Below, piece after piece: positions 1 through 9,899 of a DNA stretch of 64,000 bases. The stretch comes from Candidatus Thiodiazotropha endoloripes. GTDB lineage: Bacteria > Pseudomonadota > Gammaproteobacteria > Chromatiales > Chromatiaceae. The translations under genes were made by a program, and so were the position numbers. How positions within the stretch are numbered: the first letter of the stretch is position 1; every line of letters begins with the position of its first letter. The stretch is from assembly GCA_001709035.1 (NCBI GenBank), contig LVKA01000019.1, positions 62,001-126,000 of the forward strand, written 5' to 3'. The notes under the pieces were generated by a model. The model saw only the letters and a list, made by a program, of their open reading frames with translations. It was not told where the DNA came from and searched no databases.

Positions 1-269
1 TCACTAATCTGCTGCGCCCCCTCAAGCCGGAACTCAAGATTTTCAATCGACTCCTGCAGGTTCTTGCGATGCTGAATAGTGTCCACTTCGGTGGCGATGA
101 AACGGGCATTGGGATAGCGCCGGGCCAGGTTTTTTGTCAGCCAGGCAGAGCCGCACCCCAGCTCGATTCCCCGCATCCCATCGAACCGCAGGAGCTGCTC
201 CATGAGGTCCAGTTCCTGTCCGGTGACATAAGCTTCAGGCCGATCAAGAACCATTTGATTTGCTGACAT
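1..269 (-). CDS. Class I SAM-dependent methyltransferase, cut by window edge
   Basis: The gene reads leftward from an ATG at 269 and runs off the window without a stop, so only about the first 89 residues are visible. Residues 35-47 carry a motif I-like glycine-rich loop (GIELGCGSAWLTK), followed by an acidic position at the end of the next strand (FIATEVD). This is the SAM-binding start of a class I (Rossmann-fold) methyltransferase. The substrate cannot be told from this fragment. It is divergent from the ClC gene at 334, so the 64 bases between them should hold both promoters. Confidence 0.75.
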   Translation of the reverse strand, partial: MSANQMVLDRPEAYVTGQELDLMEQLLRFDGMRGIELGCGSAWLTKNLARRYPNARFIATEVDTIQHRKNLQESIENLEFRLEGAQQIS

Positions 270-333
270 TTTATTACTGCTCCAGTATCTTATCCTGTTT
301 CGCAGTCCATTCTACGCTATAGGTTTCCACAAC

Positions 334-2064
334 GTGCTACTCGATGGGATAGTTAATCGGCTCGACCGGCTGCGACTGCAGCTCTCCCGTCACGACGCGC
401 TGCTGATCCTGTCGGTAATGGGGCTGCTGTGCGGTTTTCTTGCCGGTATGGTAATCGTGCTGTTTCGCCTGCTTGTGGAGTCTATCCAGGCATCCATGCT
501 GCCTGGCGGTGAGGTGGAGAACTATGAAGCCCTGCCGCCGCTGATTCAGTTCGCCCTGCCGGTGATCGGGGGACTGCTGCTGGGCTTGATGTTCGTGCGT
601 TTTTCCAAAGGACTCCATGTGCTGGGTATCGCGCGGGTCATGGAACGCCTGGTCTACCACCAGGGACACCTCTCCCTGCGCGGCTTGCTGCTGCAGTTTT
701 TCGGCGCCGCAATCGCCATCATTACCGGCCACTCGGTAGGTAGAGAGGGCCCCCATGTATTTCTCGGCGCCGCCAGCGGTTCGCTGCTTGGCCAATATCT
801 CTCACTGCCCAACAACAGCATTCGCATTCTGGTTGGTTGCGGGACTGCGGCCGGCATCTCCGCCTCTTTCGACACCCCGCTGGCCGGGGTGATCTTTGCC
901 CTTGAAGTGGTGATGATGGAGTACACCCTGATCAGTTTCATACCCATCATGCTGGCTGCCGTCAGCGCCAACAGCCTCTCCCTGATGATGTTCGAGGGTG
1001 AGCGGGTATTCGACCTGGATATCATCCAGCTCGGCTCATTGCACGAACTGGCATTCATCCTGATGTTGGGACTGGCCGCCGGCACTGTCTCAGCGGCCTA
1101 TGTTCAACTGATTGAATTCATCTCCGACAAGAGTCAGAAAATGAGTATCTGGCTACGCAACCTGAGCGCCGGAGTACTGGTCGGTCTGTGCGCGCTGGTC
1201 GCACCCCAGATCATGGGCATTGGCTATGACACGGTTAACCAGATCTTGCTGGGTGAAATCGGCTTGAGCCTGCTGGCACTGCTGGTGGTGGCGAAGTTAA
1301 TCGCCACTGCAGCGAGTATCGGGTTGGGCATCCCGGGCGGCACCATCGGCCCTGCCCTGTTCATCGGCGCTGCACTCGGCGGGGTTTTTGCCCCGCTACC
1401 TTCTCTGCTGCTCGAAGGACCGGTATCCGACCCCGGCGTCTATGCCCTGATCGGTATGGGCGCCGTGATGGGCGCCGCACTGCAAGCCCCGCTGGCCGCC
1501 CTGACCACGGTGATTGAATTGACCCACAATCCGGAAATCATCATGCCCGGAATGCTGGCAATCGTGGTAGCCAGCCTGGTCAGCAGCGAAGTGTTCGGCA
1601 AATCCTCCATGTTTCACACCCTGCTGGAAGCCACAGGATTGAACTACCATACCGATCCGGTGATGCAGTCCCTGCGCCGGACCGGGGCGGCTGAATTCAT
1701 GAACCGCAGTTTTGTTCAGCTCGACGCAAGCCTGAGCCGGGAGGCGGCCAAGATGGCACTTAATCAGAAACCTGAATGGGTGCTGATCAATGGCCCTGAG
1801 GACGAGCTGGCCCTGATGCCCAGCGTCGAACTGTTACGCAACCTGGAACTGCAGAACGACAAAGAGATCGATCTGCTAAAAATCCCGGCAACCCGCTACC
1901 AGATGTCTCCCATCCGCATGCAGTCCACCCTGCAGGAGGCGCTGGAAATTTTGGACAACAGCAGTGCGGAAGCACTCTATATCGAATGGTTTGATGAGGC
2001 GCACTATTGGCGTATCCAAGGCATCCTGACCCGTGCTCAGATCGAATCCGCCTACCGCTTTTAA
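334..2064 (+). CDS. ClC-family chloride channel/transporter with C-terminal CBS-like region
   Basis: A polytopic membrane protein of 576 residues with a GTG start. It carries the ClC signature GREGP at residues 136-140, including the gating glutamate E138, then FDTPLAG (179-185) and a third glycine-rich loop, GIPGGTIGP. Such proteins move chloride or similar anions across the inner membrane. The position equivalent to the E. coli ClcA internal proton glutamate (E203) appears to be V192, as in channel-type or uncoupled members, and the usual GSGIP loop is replaced by a divergent stretch near residues 92-100. The last ~115 residues look like a CBS pair, less certain. The family call is firm; channel versus exchanger is inference. 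Confidence 0.9.
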   Translation: MLLDGIVNRLDRLRLQLSRHDALLILSVMGLLCGFLAGMVIVLFRLLVESIQASMLPGGEVENYEALPPLIQFALPVIGGLLLGLMFVRFSKGLHVLGIARVMERLVYHQGHLSLRGLLLQFFGAAIAIITGHSVGREGPHVFLGAASGSLLGQYLSLPNNSIRILVGCGTAAGISASFDTPLAGVIFALEVVMMEYTLISFIPIMLAAVSANSLSLMMFEGERVFDLDIIQLGSLHELAFILMLGLAAGTVSAAYVQLIEFISDKSQKMSIWLRNLSAGVLVGLCALVAPQIMGIGYDTVNQILLGEIGLSLLALLVVAKLIATAASIGLGIPGGTIGPALFIGAALGGVFAPLPSLLLEGPVSDPGVYALIGMGAVMGAALQAPLAALTTVIELTHNPEIIMPGMLAIVVASLVSSEVFGKSSMFHTLLEATGLNYHTDPVMQSLRRTGAAEFMNRSFVQLDASLSREAAKMALNQKPEWVLINGPEDELALMPSVELLRNLELQNDKEIDLLKIPATRYQMSPIRMQSTLQEALEILDNSSAEALYIEWFDEAHYWRIQGILTRAQIESAYRF

Positions 2065-2157
2065 AAACTCATGGTAACGATTAAAAAAAACACCAACATC
2101 TTGCGACGAAAAAGCATAAGATATTACTAATTTTTAAACGACGTAGAGAGGGGGCAT

Positions 2158-3072
2158 ATGAACGACACTATCAGTAACCCGGACACTATCCTCGTTGATG
2201 AGCAGCCAGTAAGACTTGATGAGCTGCTGGCGGAATATCACAAGCTGAAAGCGGATGTCGAAGAGGAGAAGAAGCAGGACAAAAAGGCAGTCCGGCGATT
2301 CAAGCGGGAAGAGGAGCTGAAACCCTACCAGGCTGAACTGATCAAGATGCAGCAGTATCTGGAGAAGACCCGCACCCGCATGATCATTCTCTTCGAAGGA
2401 CGGGACGCAGCCGGTAAAGGCGGCACCATCCGACGAGTCACCCGCTACATGAACGAGAAGCACTACCGGGTGGTGGCCCTGGGCAAGCCCACAGACGAAC
2501 AGAAGACCCAGTGGTTCTTTCAGAAATATGTCACCCAATGCCCACGTGGCGGCGAAGTGGTGTTGTTCGACCGCAGCTGGTACAACCGGGCCGTGGTTGA
2601 GCCGATCTTTGGATTTTGTTCTGATGAAGAGTATGAGAATTTCATGATCGGTTGCCCCGGTTTTGAAAAGGACCTGGTTCGTCAGGGCACCATTCTGGTG
2701 AAACTCTACTTCTCAGTCACCAAAGAGGAACAGGCAAGACGATTCGAACGACGTAAGAATGATCCATTGCGTCAATGGAAACTGTCGGAGATCGACGTTC
2801 AGGCTCAGGACAGATGGGACGATTTCACCAAGCAGAAGTATGAGATGTTGAAACGCACCAACACCACTCATGCACCCTGGACGACGATCCGCTCAAACGA
2901 CAAACACAAGGCCCGGGTCAACGCCATGCGGGTGATACTCAATTCAGTGCCATATGAGCGCCTGAACCCCGATCTGGATTTTGTCCCGGATCCAACTGTA
3001 GTGGTCTCCGGTTCCAGAGATTTGGAACTGATGGAGGCCCAACTTCTGCAGCAGGGTAAATTCGTCGGCTGA
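2158..3072 (+). CDS. ppk2: Polyphosphate kinase 2 family protein
   Basis: A 304-residue protein of the PPK2 family, which transfers phosphate between polyphosphate and nucleotides. The first ~70 residues are charged and helical. A Walker A loop, GRDAAGKGG, lies at residues 81-89, and FDRSWYNR at 137-144 contains the Walker B aspartate D138. The single-domain length and motifs match class I PPK2, which usually makes nucleoside triphosphates from diphosphates; substrate preference cannot be read from sequence. A purine-rich GAGAGGGGG ribosome site precedes the ATG. The gene is followed by a perfect hairpin, so it looks monocistronic. Confidence 0.92.
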   Translation: MNDTISNPDTILVDEQPVRLDELLAEYHKLKADVEEEKKQDKKAVRRFKREEELKPYQAELIKMQQYLEKTRTRMIILFEGRDAAGKGGTIRRVTRYMNEKHYRVVALGKPTDEQKTQWFFQKYVTQCPRGGEVVLFDRSWYNRAVVEPIFGFCSDEEYENFMIGCPGFEKDLVRQGTILVKLYFSVTKEEQARRFERRKNDPLRQWKLSEIDVQAQDRWDDFTKQKYEMLKRTNTTHAPWTTIRSNDKHKARVNAMRVILNSVPYERLNPDLDFVPDPTVVVSGSRDLELMEAQLLQQGKFVG

Positions 3073-3080
3073 TCCCTTCC

Positions 3081-3105
3081 AACGCCGGGTTCCAGACCCG
3101 GCGTT
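3081..3105 (+). terminator. Hairpin terminator after ppk2
   Basis: A perfect 10-bp stem (AACGCCGGGT pairing with ACCCGGCGTT) around a 5-base loop starts 9 bases after the ppk2 stop. No long T-run follows, so it is a strong hairpin but not a textbook intrinsic terminator. Confidence 0.65.
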
Positions 3106-3224
3106 GTCTCTGCAACCGGCTTTAAGTCAGCCGAGTTTTGCTTTGGCAGGGATTCTCCTCTCTTGGATGATAGGCTACATTTGTCATATCTTAGGGCCAC
3201 TCGACAGGCATCCAATCGACTCTG

Positions 3225-3866
3225 ATGAACCAAAACACCAACCTGCTTCTGCTGGCTCTGCTGTGGCTTGGTTATTTTCTGATTCACTCCACTCTGGCTT
3301 CGCTGACCGTCAAGCAGTGGCTGGCCAGCCGCTATCCCCGGTTAACCCCCTGGTACCGAATTCTCTTCAACCTGCTGGCAACCGCTCTGCTACTCCCGCC
3401 ACTGATCATGGTCTGGATGCTGCGCAGTGAACCGCTTTGGGTGTGGCAGGGAATCTGGTCCCTGCTGGCTTACGCATTGATGCTGCTGGCCTGCCTGGGA
3501 TTTATCTGGTCTCTGCGGTTTTACGATGGGCAGGAGTTCCTGGGATTCAGCCAGCTGGCCCGAAGACAACAGCAGATGGCCGATCAAGAGCAGCTGCACA
3601 TATCGCCCATGCATCGATATGTACGTCACCCCTGGTATAGCCTCGGGTTACTGCTTGTCTGGACCCAGGATATGGATCCAGCCCGACTGGTTTCGGCAAT
3701 CTCAATCACCCTCTATCTGTGGCTGGGCTCCAGACTGGAGGAGCAAAAACTGGTTACTTTTCATGGCACGATTTACCAGGAGTACCAGCAGAGGGTACCT
3801 GGTTTGATACCCAGACCCTGGCGCTATCTCTCCGAGTCAGAGGCCCGCGAGCTGCAGAACCGATAG
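3225..3866 (+). CDS. Integral membrane methyltransferase of the ICMT/NnrU/MddA type
   Basis: A 213-residue hydrophobic protein with about five predicted membrane segments. The conserved C-terminal region has RHPWYS (around residue 134), then a GSRLEEQKL stretch and YQEYQQRVP, the pattern of the isoprenylcysteine carboxyl methyltransferase / phospholipid methyltransferase fold that binds SAM at the membrane face. Bacterial relatives include methanethiol S-methyltransferase (MddA) and NnrU. This protein is somewhat shorter than typical MddA, so the substrate is left open. The next gene is convergent. No partner gene in the neighbourhood narrows the role. Confidence 0.75.
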   Translation: MNQNTNLLLLALLWLGYFLIHSTLASLTVKQWLASRYPRLTPWYRILFNLLATALLLPPLIMVWMLRSEPLWVWQGIWSLLAYALMLLACLGFIWSLRFYDGQEFLGFSQLARRQQQMADQEQLHISPMHRYVRHPWYSLGLLLVWTQDMDPARLVSAISITLYLWLGSRLEEQKLVTFHGTIYQEYQQRVPGLIPRPWRYLSESEARELQNR

Positions 3867-3908
3867 CCGCTGCTTACTATCCCCAGCTTTCAGCCACCCA
3901 CAAAAAAA

Positions 3909-3924
3909 GGGGGCACAAGCCCCC
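3909..3924 (-). terminator. Intrinsic terminator of the exported Met/His-rich gene
   Basis: GGGGGC pairs with GCCCCC around an ACAA loop. Read on the minus strand the hairpin is followed by a run of seven T. It lies 27 bases past the stop of the minus-strand gene at 3952. Confidence 0.8.
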
Positions 3925-3951
3925 CTCACGGTTTGACTGAAAATTTAAATA

Positions 3952-4866
3952 TCAGTAGCTGGGATCCCAGAAGTTCCCCTGACCATAAGGCGCCGGACCA
4001 TAGCCATATCCTGGATACCGGGGGGCAGGCATTGCCCCAGGATTGCCGTAGGGCCCCTGACAGCCTTGACCACAGGCTTTACCATGCCCTGGCCCCATAC
4101 CGTGACCTCGACCCATACCATGCCCCATGTGTCTTCTGTGCATGGCATGGCAGGCAGCACGCTCTTCATCCGTCATCCCTTCAATCACCGCCTGGTGTTT
4201 TGCCCACTCCTCTTCCATCGCCTTTTTACGGGCCACCCATGGCGGTGTTTCAGACATCTCGATACCCTGCTGCTTCGCCTGTTCCCGCATCTTCTGATAG
4301 CGCTCCTGACGATAGGCATCACGCTCCTCGGGGCTCATGTTCATCATCTTCTCATGGTGCTGACGACGCTCATCCATCGATGGCCTGTTGGCTTCCATCT
4401 GCGACATCCGCCAGGGCGGATGTGCCGGCAGCATTACGCCAGCCTCTTCCGCACGATTGCGCAACTCCTGATAGCGGGTCTCTCGCTCCTTCCAGCGTTG
4501 TGTATAGGCATCATCCATAGCGGTGGCTGCCTCAGCGTCCGCTACCGGCTCTGACTGCATGCCAGCTTCAGCGGCAGGTTCGGTTGCCTGATCCCCACCA
4601 GCCGCCTCACTCTGCCCCGTCTCGGCCCCCATGGATTCACTCTGATCCGATGCCGGCTCAGCCGCCGCTGCGGCCTCAGCCGTCTGCGCTTCAGCTGACA
4701 CAATCGGAGCCAGCCCGGTGGCAGCAGCCTCCACCGTCTCAACCGCTTCCCCGGCCTCACTCTGGGCCATACCACCACCCTCCTGGAGGGCTTCTTCTGC
4801 ATTGATTTCAGCGCTTAAGGGCAGCAGAGAAGCCACCATCAGGGTCAAGAGTTTTTTCTTATACAT
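3952..4866 (-). CDS. Exported Ala/Glu-rich protein with Met/His/Gly-rich tail
   Basis: A 304-residue protein of unrecognised family. A signal peptide (MYKKKLLTLMVASLLPLSAEINA) is followed by about 100 low-complexity Ala/Glu/Ser residues. A central region then contains two related stretches ending HPPWRMSQME and TPPWVARKKAMEEE, each after a run of charged helix, suggesting an internal repeat of some 60 residues. The tail is rich in His, Met and Gly (HRRHMGHGMGRGHGMG), then Tyr/Pro/Gly. The tail could bind metal; that is inference from composition alone. A clear AAGGAG site precedes the ATG and an intrinsic terminator follows, so it is a single-gene unit. Confidence 0.7.
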   Translation of the reverse strand: MYKKKLLTLMVASLLPLSAEINAEEALQEGGGMAQSEAGEAVETVEAAATGLAPIVSAEAQTAEAAAAAEPASDQSESMGAETGQSEAAGGDQATEPAAEAGMQSEPVADAEAATAMDDAYTQRWKERETRYQELRNRAEEAGVMLPAHPPWRMSQMEANRPSMDERRQHHEKMMNMSPEERDAYRQERYQKMREQAKQQGIEMSETPPWVARKKAMEEEWAKHQAVIEGMTDEERAACHAMHRRHMGHGMGRGHGMGPGHGKACGQGCQGPYGNPGAMPAPRYPGYGYGPAPYGQGNFWDPSY

Positions 4867-4996
4867 GCTCAGATCTCCTTCGATGATCCAGATTGGGATA
4901 AGGAATTAAACCGACAACCGGACAGCCGCTGACCAGCCTACTCCCCCCGGCTGATTCTCGCTCAATCAGGGTACCTATCCAGTTGTCACGTTTAAG

Positions 4997-5632
4997 TCAG
5001 TTTACCGAGGCTTCAGGCGCCTCTTGTTTTTCAGTTTTCTTATTCTGAGATTTGAGTGTAGCAACCTTTTCGGCAAGTTCAGCCAGTAACCCGTCCATTC
5101 CCTTGTTTTTCACCAGGTTTCTGAATGACGTGCGGTAGTTACTGACCAGACTCACACCATCCACTGCCACATCGTAAGCATACCAGTCATCATTCCGGAA
5201 ACGTAACTTGTAACTGACCGGCAGCTCTTTATTCGAGGCCACGATGTAGGTCTGTACATTCGCCAGCTTGCCCTTCAGGCGCTCACGCCCCATGCGCACC
5301 TCCTGATTGGAATAGCTGTCCATAGCGGAATAGTAGGTCTGTTCGAGCAATTCACGAAACAGCGTAATGAACTGTTCCCGTTGGGGTGCCGTGGCCTTAC
5401 GCCAGTTGGCCGCCAGTATCACCTGGGACATCGACTCATAGTCGAAGCGCGAGCGTACGATGGTTTTGACCATGTCGCGACGCTCCCCCTTATCCAGGTT
5501 CTCATCCTTAAGGATCTCGAGAATTTTATCCACCGTCTCTTTGACCCGCTCTGATGGCGTAACCTTGGCGGCAGCAGGCAGACTGGTGGTAAATGTCAGT
5601 GACAGTAGCAAAATTGAAAACAATCTCATCAT
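4997..5632 (-). CDS. MlaC/Ttg2-like periplasmic phospholipid-binding protein
   Basis: A 211-residue protein with an N-terminal signal peptide ending in AAA. The mature part matches the MlaC (toluene tolerance Ttg2) family: an N-terminal helical segment, the RFDYESMSQ and ILAANWRKAT region, EREQF-like QREQFITLFRELLEQTYY, and then the beta-rich half with PVSYKLRF and WYAYDVAVDGVSLV. MlaC shuttles phospholipids between outer and inner membrane complexes. Here it stands apart from mlaFEDB genes, downstream of a sensor gene, so its partner complex is not shown in this window. Confidence 0.85.
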   Translation of the reverse strand: MMRLFSILLLSLTFTTSLPAAAKVTPSERVKETVDKILEILKDENLDKGERRDMVKTIVRSRFDYESMSQVILAANWRKATAPQREQFITLFRELLEQTYYSAMDSYSNQEVRMGRERLKGKLANVQTYIVASNKELPVSYKLRFRNDDWYAYDVAVDGVSLVSNYRTSFRNLVKNKGMDGLLAELAEKVATLKSQNKKTEKQEAPEASVN

Positions 5633-5768
5633 CGATCTTATCCCTTATTATTTGGCTGGTTGTTGAGACAACGGTTTTCGCGAAAGGTGCTCGGGCGATC
5701 CTGCAGTGAATGCAAGTCAGATCCCGGCTGCAGACTGCAAAACAGTGCCGGTTGCCCGAGTATCACCG

Positions 5769-7217
5769 CTATTCCCCGCTCTCCTCATCAGAAATCGGCG
5801 CGGTGGTTGGCACAATTGACAAATGTTGACGTTTTGAACCGCCGGTATACTGATCGATGCGCCAACAGATGGAGACCCGCCTGGCATCTTCATTGTCTTC
5901 CGCCCCGACGATATGACTGTATTGCAACAGCACCATTTCCGTCTCATCAGGAAGTATCAATCGGTAACTGATTTTACTCGGCTCGATGCTGTTCTCGACA
6001 AACAGGGGTGATACGAGCTCCCGGTCCTGTGGGTGCACCAGCTCCAGAAAGGCGTCGGAGGTCGGCTGAAAATCCCCCTCTTTCATCCCTACGAGTGCGA
6101 ACATATCCTCCTCCCACAAGCACTCGCCCTTGGCAGGATCCCAGGCCCAGCTCGCACAAGGCAGCACATGGTTGGTAAAATCGACCTGACGGCGCAGGCT
6201 CTTGGCTCTGCTTCTGTAGCGCTTGGTCTTGTGCTTGAGCTCCAACAGCTTATGTTTCAGCAACTCTTCCCGTTTGCGCAGCCGTTTGATGGAGCGTCGG
6301 GTTTTAGAGCGGTGGTGTTCCAGGCCATGCTTTGAACGCCTGTTGACTATCCAGATCAGTATCAAACTCCAACTGATCAGCAACACCCCCCACAGCAGAT
6401 TGACAAAAAAGCTGGATTGACTTGGCAGTGTATTCTCAACCTCAGGCCAGTTGTTCCAGATCTCATGCAGTTCATCCAGGCTGAGACGATCGATCGCTTT
6501 TTGCAGCAAGCTGTGCAATGCGGGAGTAGCGGCGTGGGTGACCAGCGCTACATCCATGGTCAGATCGAGTTGCTGGGTAACTTTCAGTCCTTTGAAGCGC
6601 CCCCCGGCAAGAAGATATTCGACACTGGTGGTGTCTCCGAGATAAACAGGCATCCGTCCATCCACGACCGATTGCAAAGCGCTCTCAAGCGATGCAAAAG
6701 ACCGCGACTTGATGCCGGGAAGATAGTGGGGCAACAGCTCTTCCCAGATCGTTCCCGTCGTCACGGCGACTTCCTGCCCTTGCAAACCGGCGATCTCCTT
6801 CACGGAGAGCTTCTGCTTTGCATAGAGGGCGGTAGGCAGGGTGATATAGGGACGGGAAAAGTGTAAATCGGCGGGGGTTGTAGCAGAGTGGACCATCGCC
6901 CCAATCAGGTCGATCTCGCCACTGCGAAGGCCCTCCACCAGGGCATCGACCGAGTTGTAGTTGACCAGGTCGAGATTGAGGCCAAGCTTGGCTGCCAAAG
7001 CACGCAGGTAGTCTGCCGCCAAGCCCATCGTCTGTCCAGCCTCGAAATAGAGAATCGGCGCGCTGATCTCAACCACACCAACCTTGAGATTCTGTCGATC
7101 ATCCAGCCACGCTTTCTCTGCCAAACTGTATCGAGAAACCTGAGCAACTACCTGCCCGACTAGAAACAGTCCCAGCAGACCTATGCCCAATTTAATCAAT
7201 AACGTCCTTGAACTCAC
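5769..7217 (-). CDS. Membrane sensor: periplasmic binding domain, TM, coiled coil, PAS, no output domain
   Basis: A 482-residue protein with a GTG start. An N-terminal membrane segment is followed by an SBP_bac_3 (amino-acid-binding type) domain at about residues 35-255, with LKVGVVEISAPILYF and the SGEIDLIGAMVHS stretch. A second TM lies near 270-290, then a Lys/Arg-rich coiled coil, then a PAS fold (FTNHVLPCASWAWDP onward, about 345-460). Domain order resembles BvgS/hybrid sensors, but the protein stops after the PAS domain, with no kinase, GGDEF or EAL domain. It probably passes signal by protein contact; the ligand is unknown. Confidence 0.8.
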   Translation of the reverse strand: MSSRTLLIKLGIGLLGLFLVGQVVAQVSRYSLAEKAWLDDRQNLKVGVVEISAPILYFEAGQTMGLAADYLRALAAKLGLNLDLVNYNSVDALVEGLRSGEIDLIGAMVHSATTPADLHFSRPYITLPTALYAKQKLSVKEIAGLQGQEVAVTTGTIWEELLPHYLPGIKSRSFASLESALQSVVDGRMPVYLGDTTSVEYLLAGGRFKGLKVTQQLDLTMDVALVTHAATPALHSLLQKAIDRLSLDELHEIWNNWPEVENTLPSQSSFFVNLLWGVLLISWSLILIWIVNRRSKHGLEHHRSKTRRSIKRLRKREELLKHKLLELKHKTKRYRSRAKSLRRQVDFTNHVLPCASWAWDPAKGECLWEEDMFALVGMKEGDFQPTSDAFLELVHPQDRELVSPLFVENSIEPSKISYRLILPDETEMVLLQYSHIVGAEDNEDARRVSICWRIDQYTGGSKRQHLSIVPTTAPISDEESGE

Positions 7218-7493
7218 CGCTTAACTCACCCCATTACCCCGACTTTTACAGACTATTCCATGATCCGAGTCATCTGCCAAGATGGATTTGCGGATTTTTA
7301 CACTGATACCCGTACAACCCAGCCATGAGTTTGGTGAGGTTTTGCCTGACAAACAACAGCGAATAGCGCTTAACCCGGGAACTTGCCAAGCCTTCAACGG
7401 CACTCTGCCAGATGGAAGCGATAACTTTCTAAGCCAATCGATACTACGTACAATGAGATTTCGCCAACCGTTGACGTAAAAAAAGCAATTGCA

Positions 7494-8060
7494 GTGGAAC
7501 AGTTCATACACCCCTGGCATCTTCGCCTGGCTCGCGATGTCATTCATGCAGGCGGGCTGATTGCCTATCCAACCGAGGCTGTATTTGGGCTGGGCTGCCA
7601 CCCCCAGGATGGGGATGCCGTAGCCAGACTCCTGAAGCTGAAACGACGCCCACAGGAAAAGGGATTGATTCTGATCGCCGACAGGCCTGAGGCCCTTACG
7701 CCCTATCTGGGTGAGATACCTGAACAGGCCTGGCAACGGGTTGTTGAAAGCTGGCCTGGACCGAACACCTGGGTAGTACCCGCCTCAGAGCGCACCCCGG
7801 TCTGGCTGACCGGCAGGCACGATTCGATCGCCGTGAGAGTTACCGACCATCCACTGGCCGCTGCACTCTGCAGAGTCGCCGGTACGCCACTGGTCTCCAC
7901 CAGTGCCAATCTCAGCCAGCACCCTCCGGCACTGAATCCTCTGCAGGTCAATCTGCGTTGCACCCCCGGTGTTGACCTGGTAATCCATGGCAGGACAGGG
8001 GGGTTATCGCGACCCACAGTCATCAGAGACGCCCTGAAAGAGACCCTGATTCGAGGCTGA
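7494..8060 (+). CDS. tsaC: Threonylcarbamoyl-AMP synthase (Sua5/YrdC/YciO family)
   Basis: A 188-residue single-domain member of the Sua5/YrdC family. It makes threonylcarbamoyl-AMP from threonine, bicarbonate and ATP for the t6A modification of ANN-decoding tRNAs. The N-terminal PTEAVFGLGCHP motif, the KRRPQEKGLIL stretch and the STSANLSQHPPA motif are all present and form the substrate site. Length matches E. coli TsaC (about 190 residues), without the extra Sua5 domain. The start is a GTG. The gene is divergent from the SBP-PAS gene and ends at a strong hairpin. Confidence 0.93.
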   Translation: MEQFIHPWHLRLARDVIHAGGLIAYPTEAVFGLGCHPQDGDAVARLLKLKRRPQEKGLILIADRPEALTPYLGEIPEQAWQRVVESWPGPNTWVVPASERTPVWLTGRHDSIAVRVTDHPLAAALCRVAGTPLVSTSANLSQHPPALNPLQVNLRCTPGVDLVIHGRTGGLSRPTVIRDALKETLIRG

Positions 8061-8086
8061 GAGGTAGCAGACTGGAGCATGAAAAA

Positions 8087-8113
8087 AAACCCACCCGGGG
8101 AATGGGTGGGTTT
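8087..8113. terminator. Bidirectional intrinsic terminator
   Basis: AAACCCACCC (8087-8096) pairs perfectly with GGGTGGGTTT (8104-8113) around a 7-base loop. It follows tsaC on the plus strand and has a T-run when read on the minus strand, so it could also end transcripts coming from the thioredoxin gene. Confidence 0.85.
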
Positions 8114-8350
8114 AAAGCGCTTATGTTTCAGCGCCGGAGGAGGATCGAAACCATCAAAACTTATCCATAATGACGGCTGCGCTGAAAAAATCTTTAGCCA
8201 TCTCCGGAAGTTAATTACCTAAAATTGTCATAAACCACTAGCTCTTTGTATTTATAGCGATTTTTTCTTTGTATATTGCTCGAATCCGACTCAATCAAGG
8301 CCGCTGGACAACTATTAAACATCGCCCGAGAGCCGCACACGCTAAAGCGT

Positions 8351-8710
8351 CTAAAAATCGCCCAGATGTTCGACGATCCACGCCCTGATCCAGTGGCTGG
8401 CACGGGAACCGTGAAAACGCCCTCTCTCTTCCCCATCGACAAACAGTATGACGGTTGGAAACCCCCGTAGCCGATAGCGCCCGGCTAGCCGCATGTTGTC
8501 ATCCACTTCAAGTTTTGCCAGCTGCATTCGTCCCTCATACTCGCTGACCACACGCTCCAGGGCTGGCGCCAGTGAGATACAGGGGGCACACCATTCAGCC
8601 CAGAAATCGACCAATACCGGCCCCTGGTGGGATAGTTGGATCACCTGCTCATCGAAGCCCGCCTCATCGACATTGTAGATATAGGGAGGATTCTGCTTGT
8701 TGTTACTCAT
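8351..8710 (-). CDS. Thioredoxin-family protein
   Basis: A 119-residue one-domain thioredoxin fold with the active site WCAPC near residues 40-44, the cis-proline region GFPTVILFVDG, and no signal peptide, so it is cytoplasmic. The N-terminus (residues 10-30) resembles the thioredoxin domain of CnoX/YbbN more than classic TrxA, but there is no TPR tail. It should carry out dithiol-disulfide exchange; the client is unknown. It is divergent from hemB. Confidence 0.85.
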   Translation of the reverse strand: MSNNKQNPPYIYNVDEAGFDEQVIQLSHQGPVLVDFWAEWCAPCISLAPALERVVSEYEGRMQLAKLEVDDNMRLAGRYRLRGFPTVILFVDGEERGRFHGSRASHWIRAWIVEHLGDF

Positions 8711-8780
8711 GAAGACAGCCTGGAGTCTTGGATTTTTTTACGTTTTCGGATCACTACTACGGAAGATTTTCAACCGATAG

Positions 8781-9854
<1,074 letters not shown>

Positions 9855-9876
9855 TTGAATCCGTGTTAACAGGCCC
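9855..9876. repeat. Solo copy of the GGGCCTGTTAAC element end
   Basis: TTGAATCCGTGTTAACAGGCCC begins on the base after the hemB stop codon and matches the right terminal repeat of the two MITE copies at 53.1 and 58.7 kb at nearly every position. No partner end is visible nearby. Confidence 0.7.
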
Positions 9877-9899
9877 AGGCCCACGAGCAGCAGAACCCT

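Noticed and set aside
337-795. Minus-strand frame inside the ClC gene
   Set aside because: It lies opposite the GREGP-containing part of the ClC gene and has no domain; shadow frame.
3933-4554. Plus-strand frames opposite the exported Met/His-rich gene
   Set aside because: The minus-strand reading has a signal peptide, a ribosome site and a terminator; the plus-strand frames have none of these.
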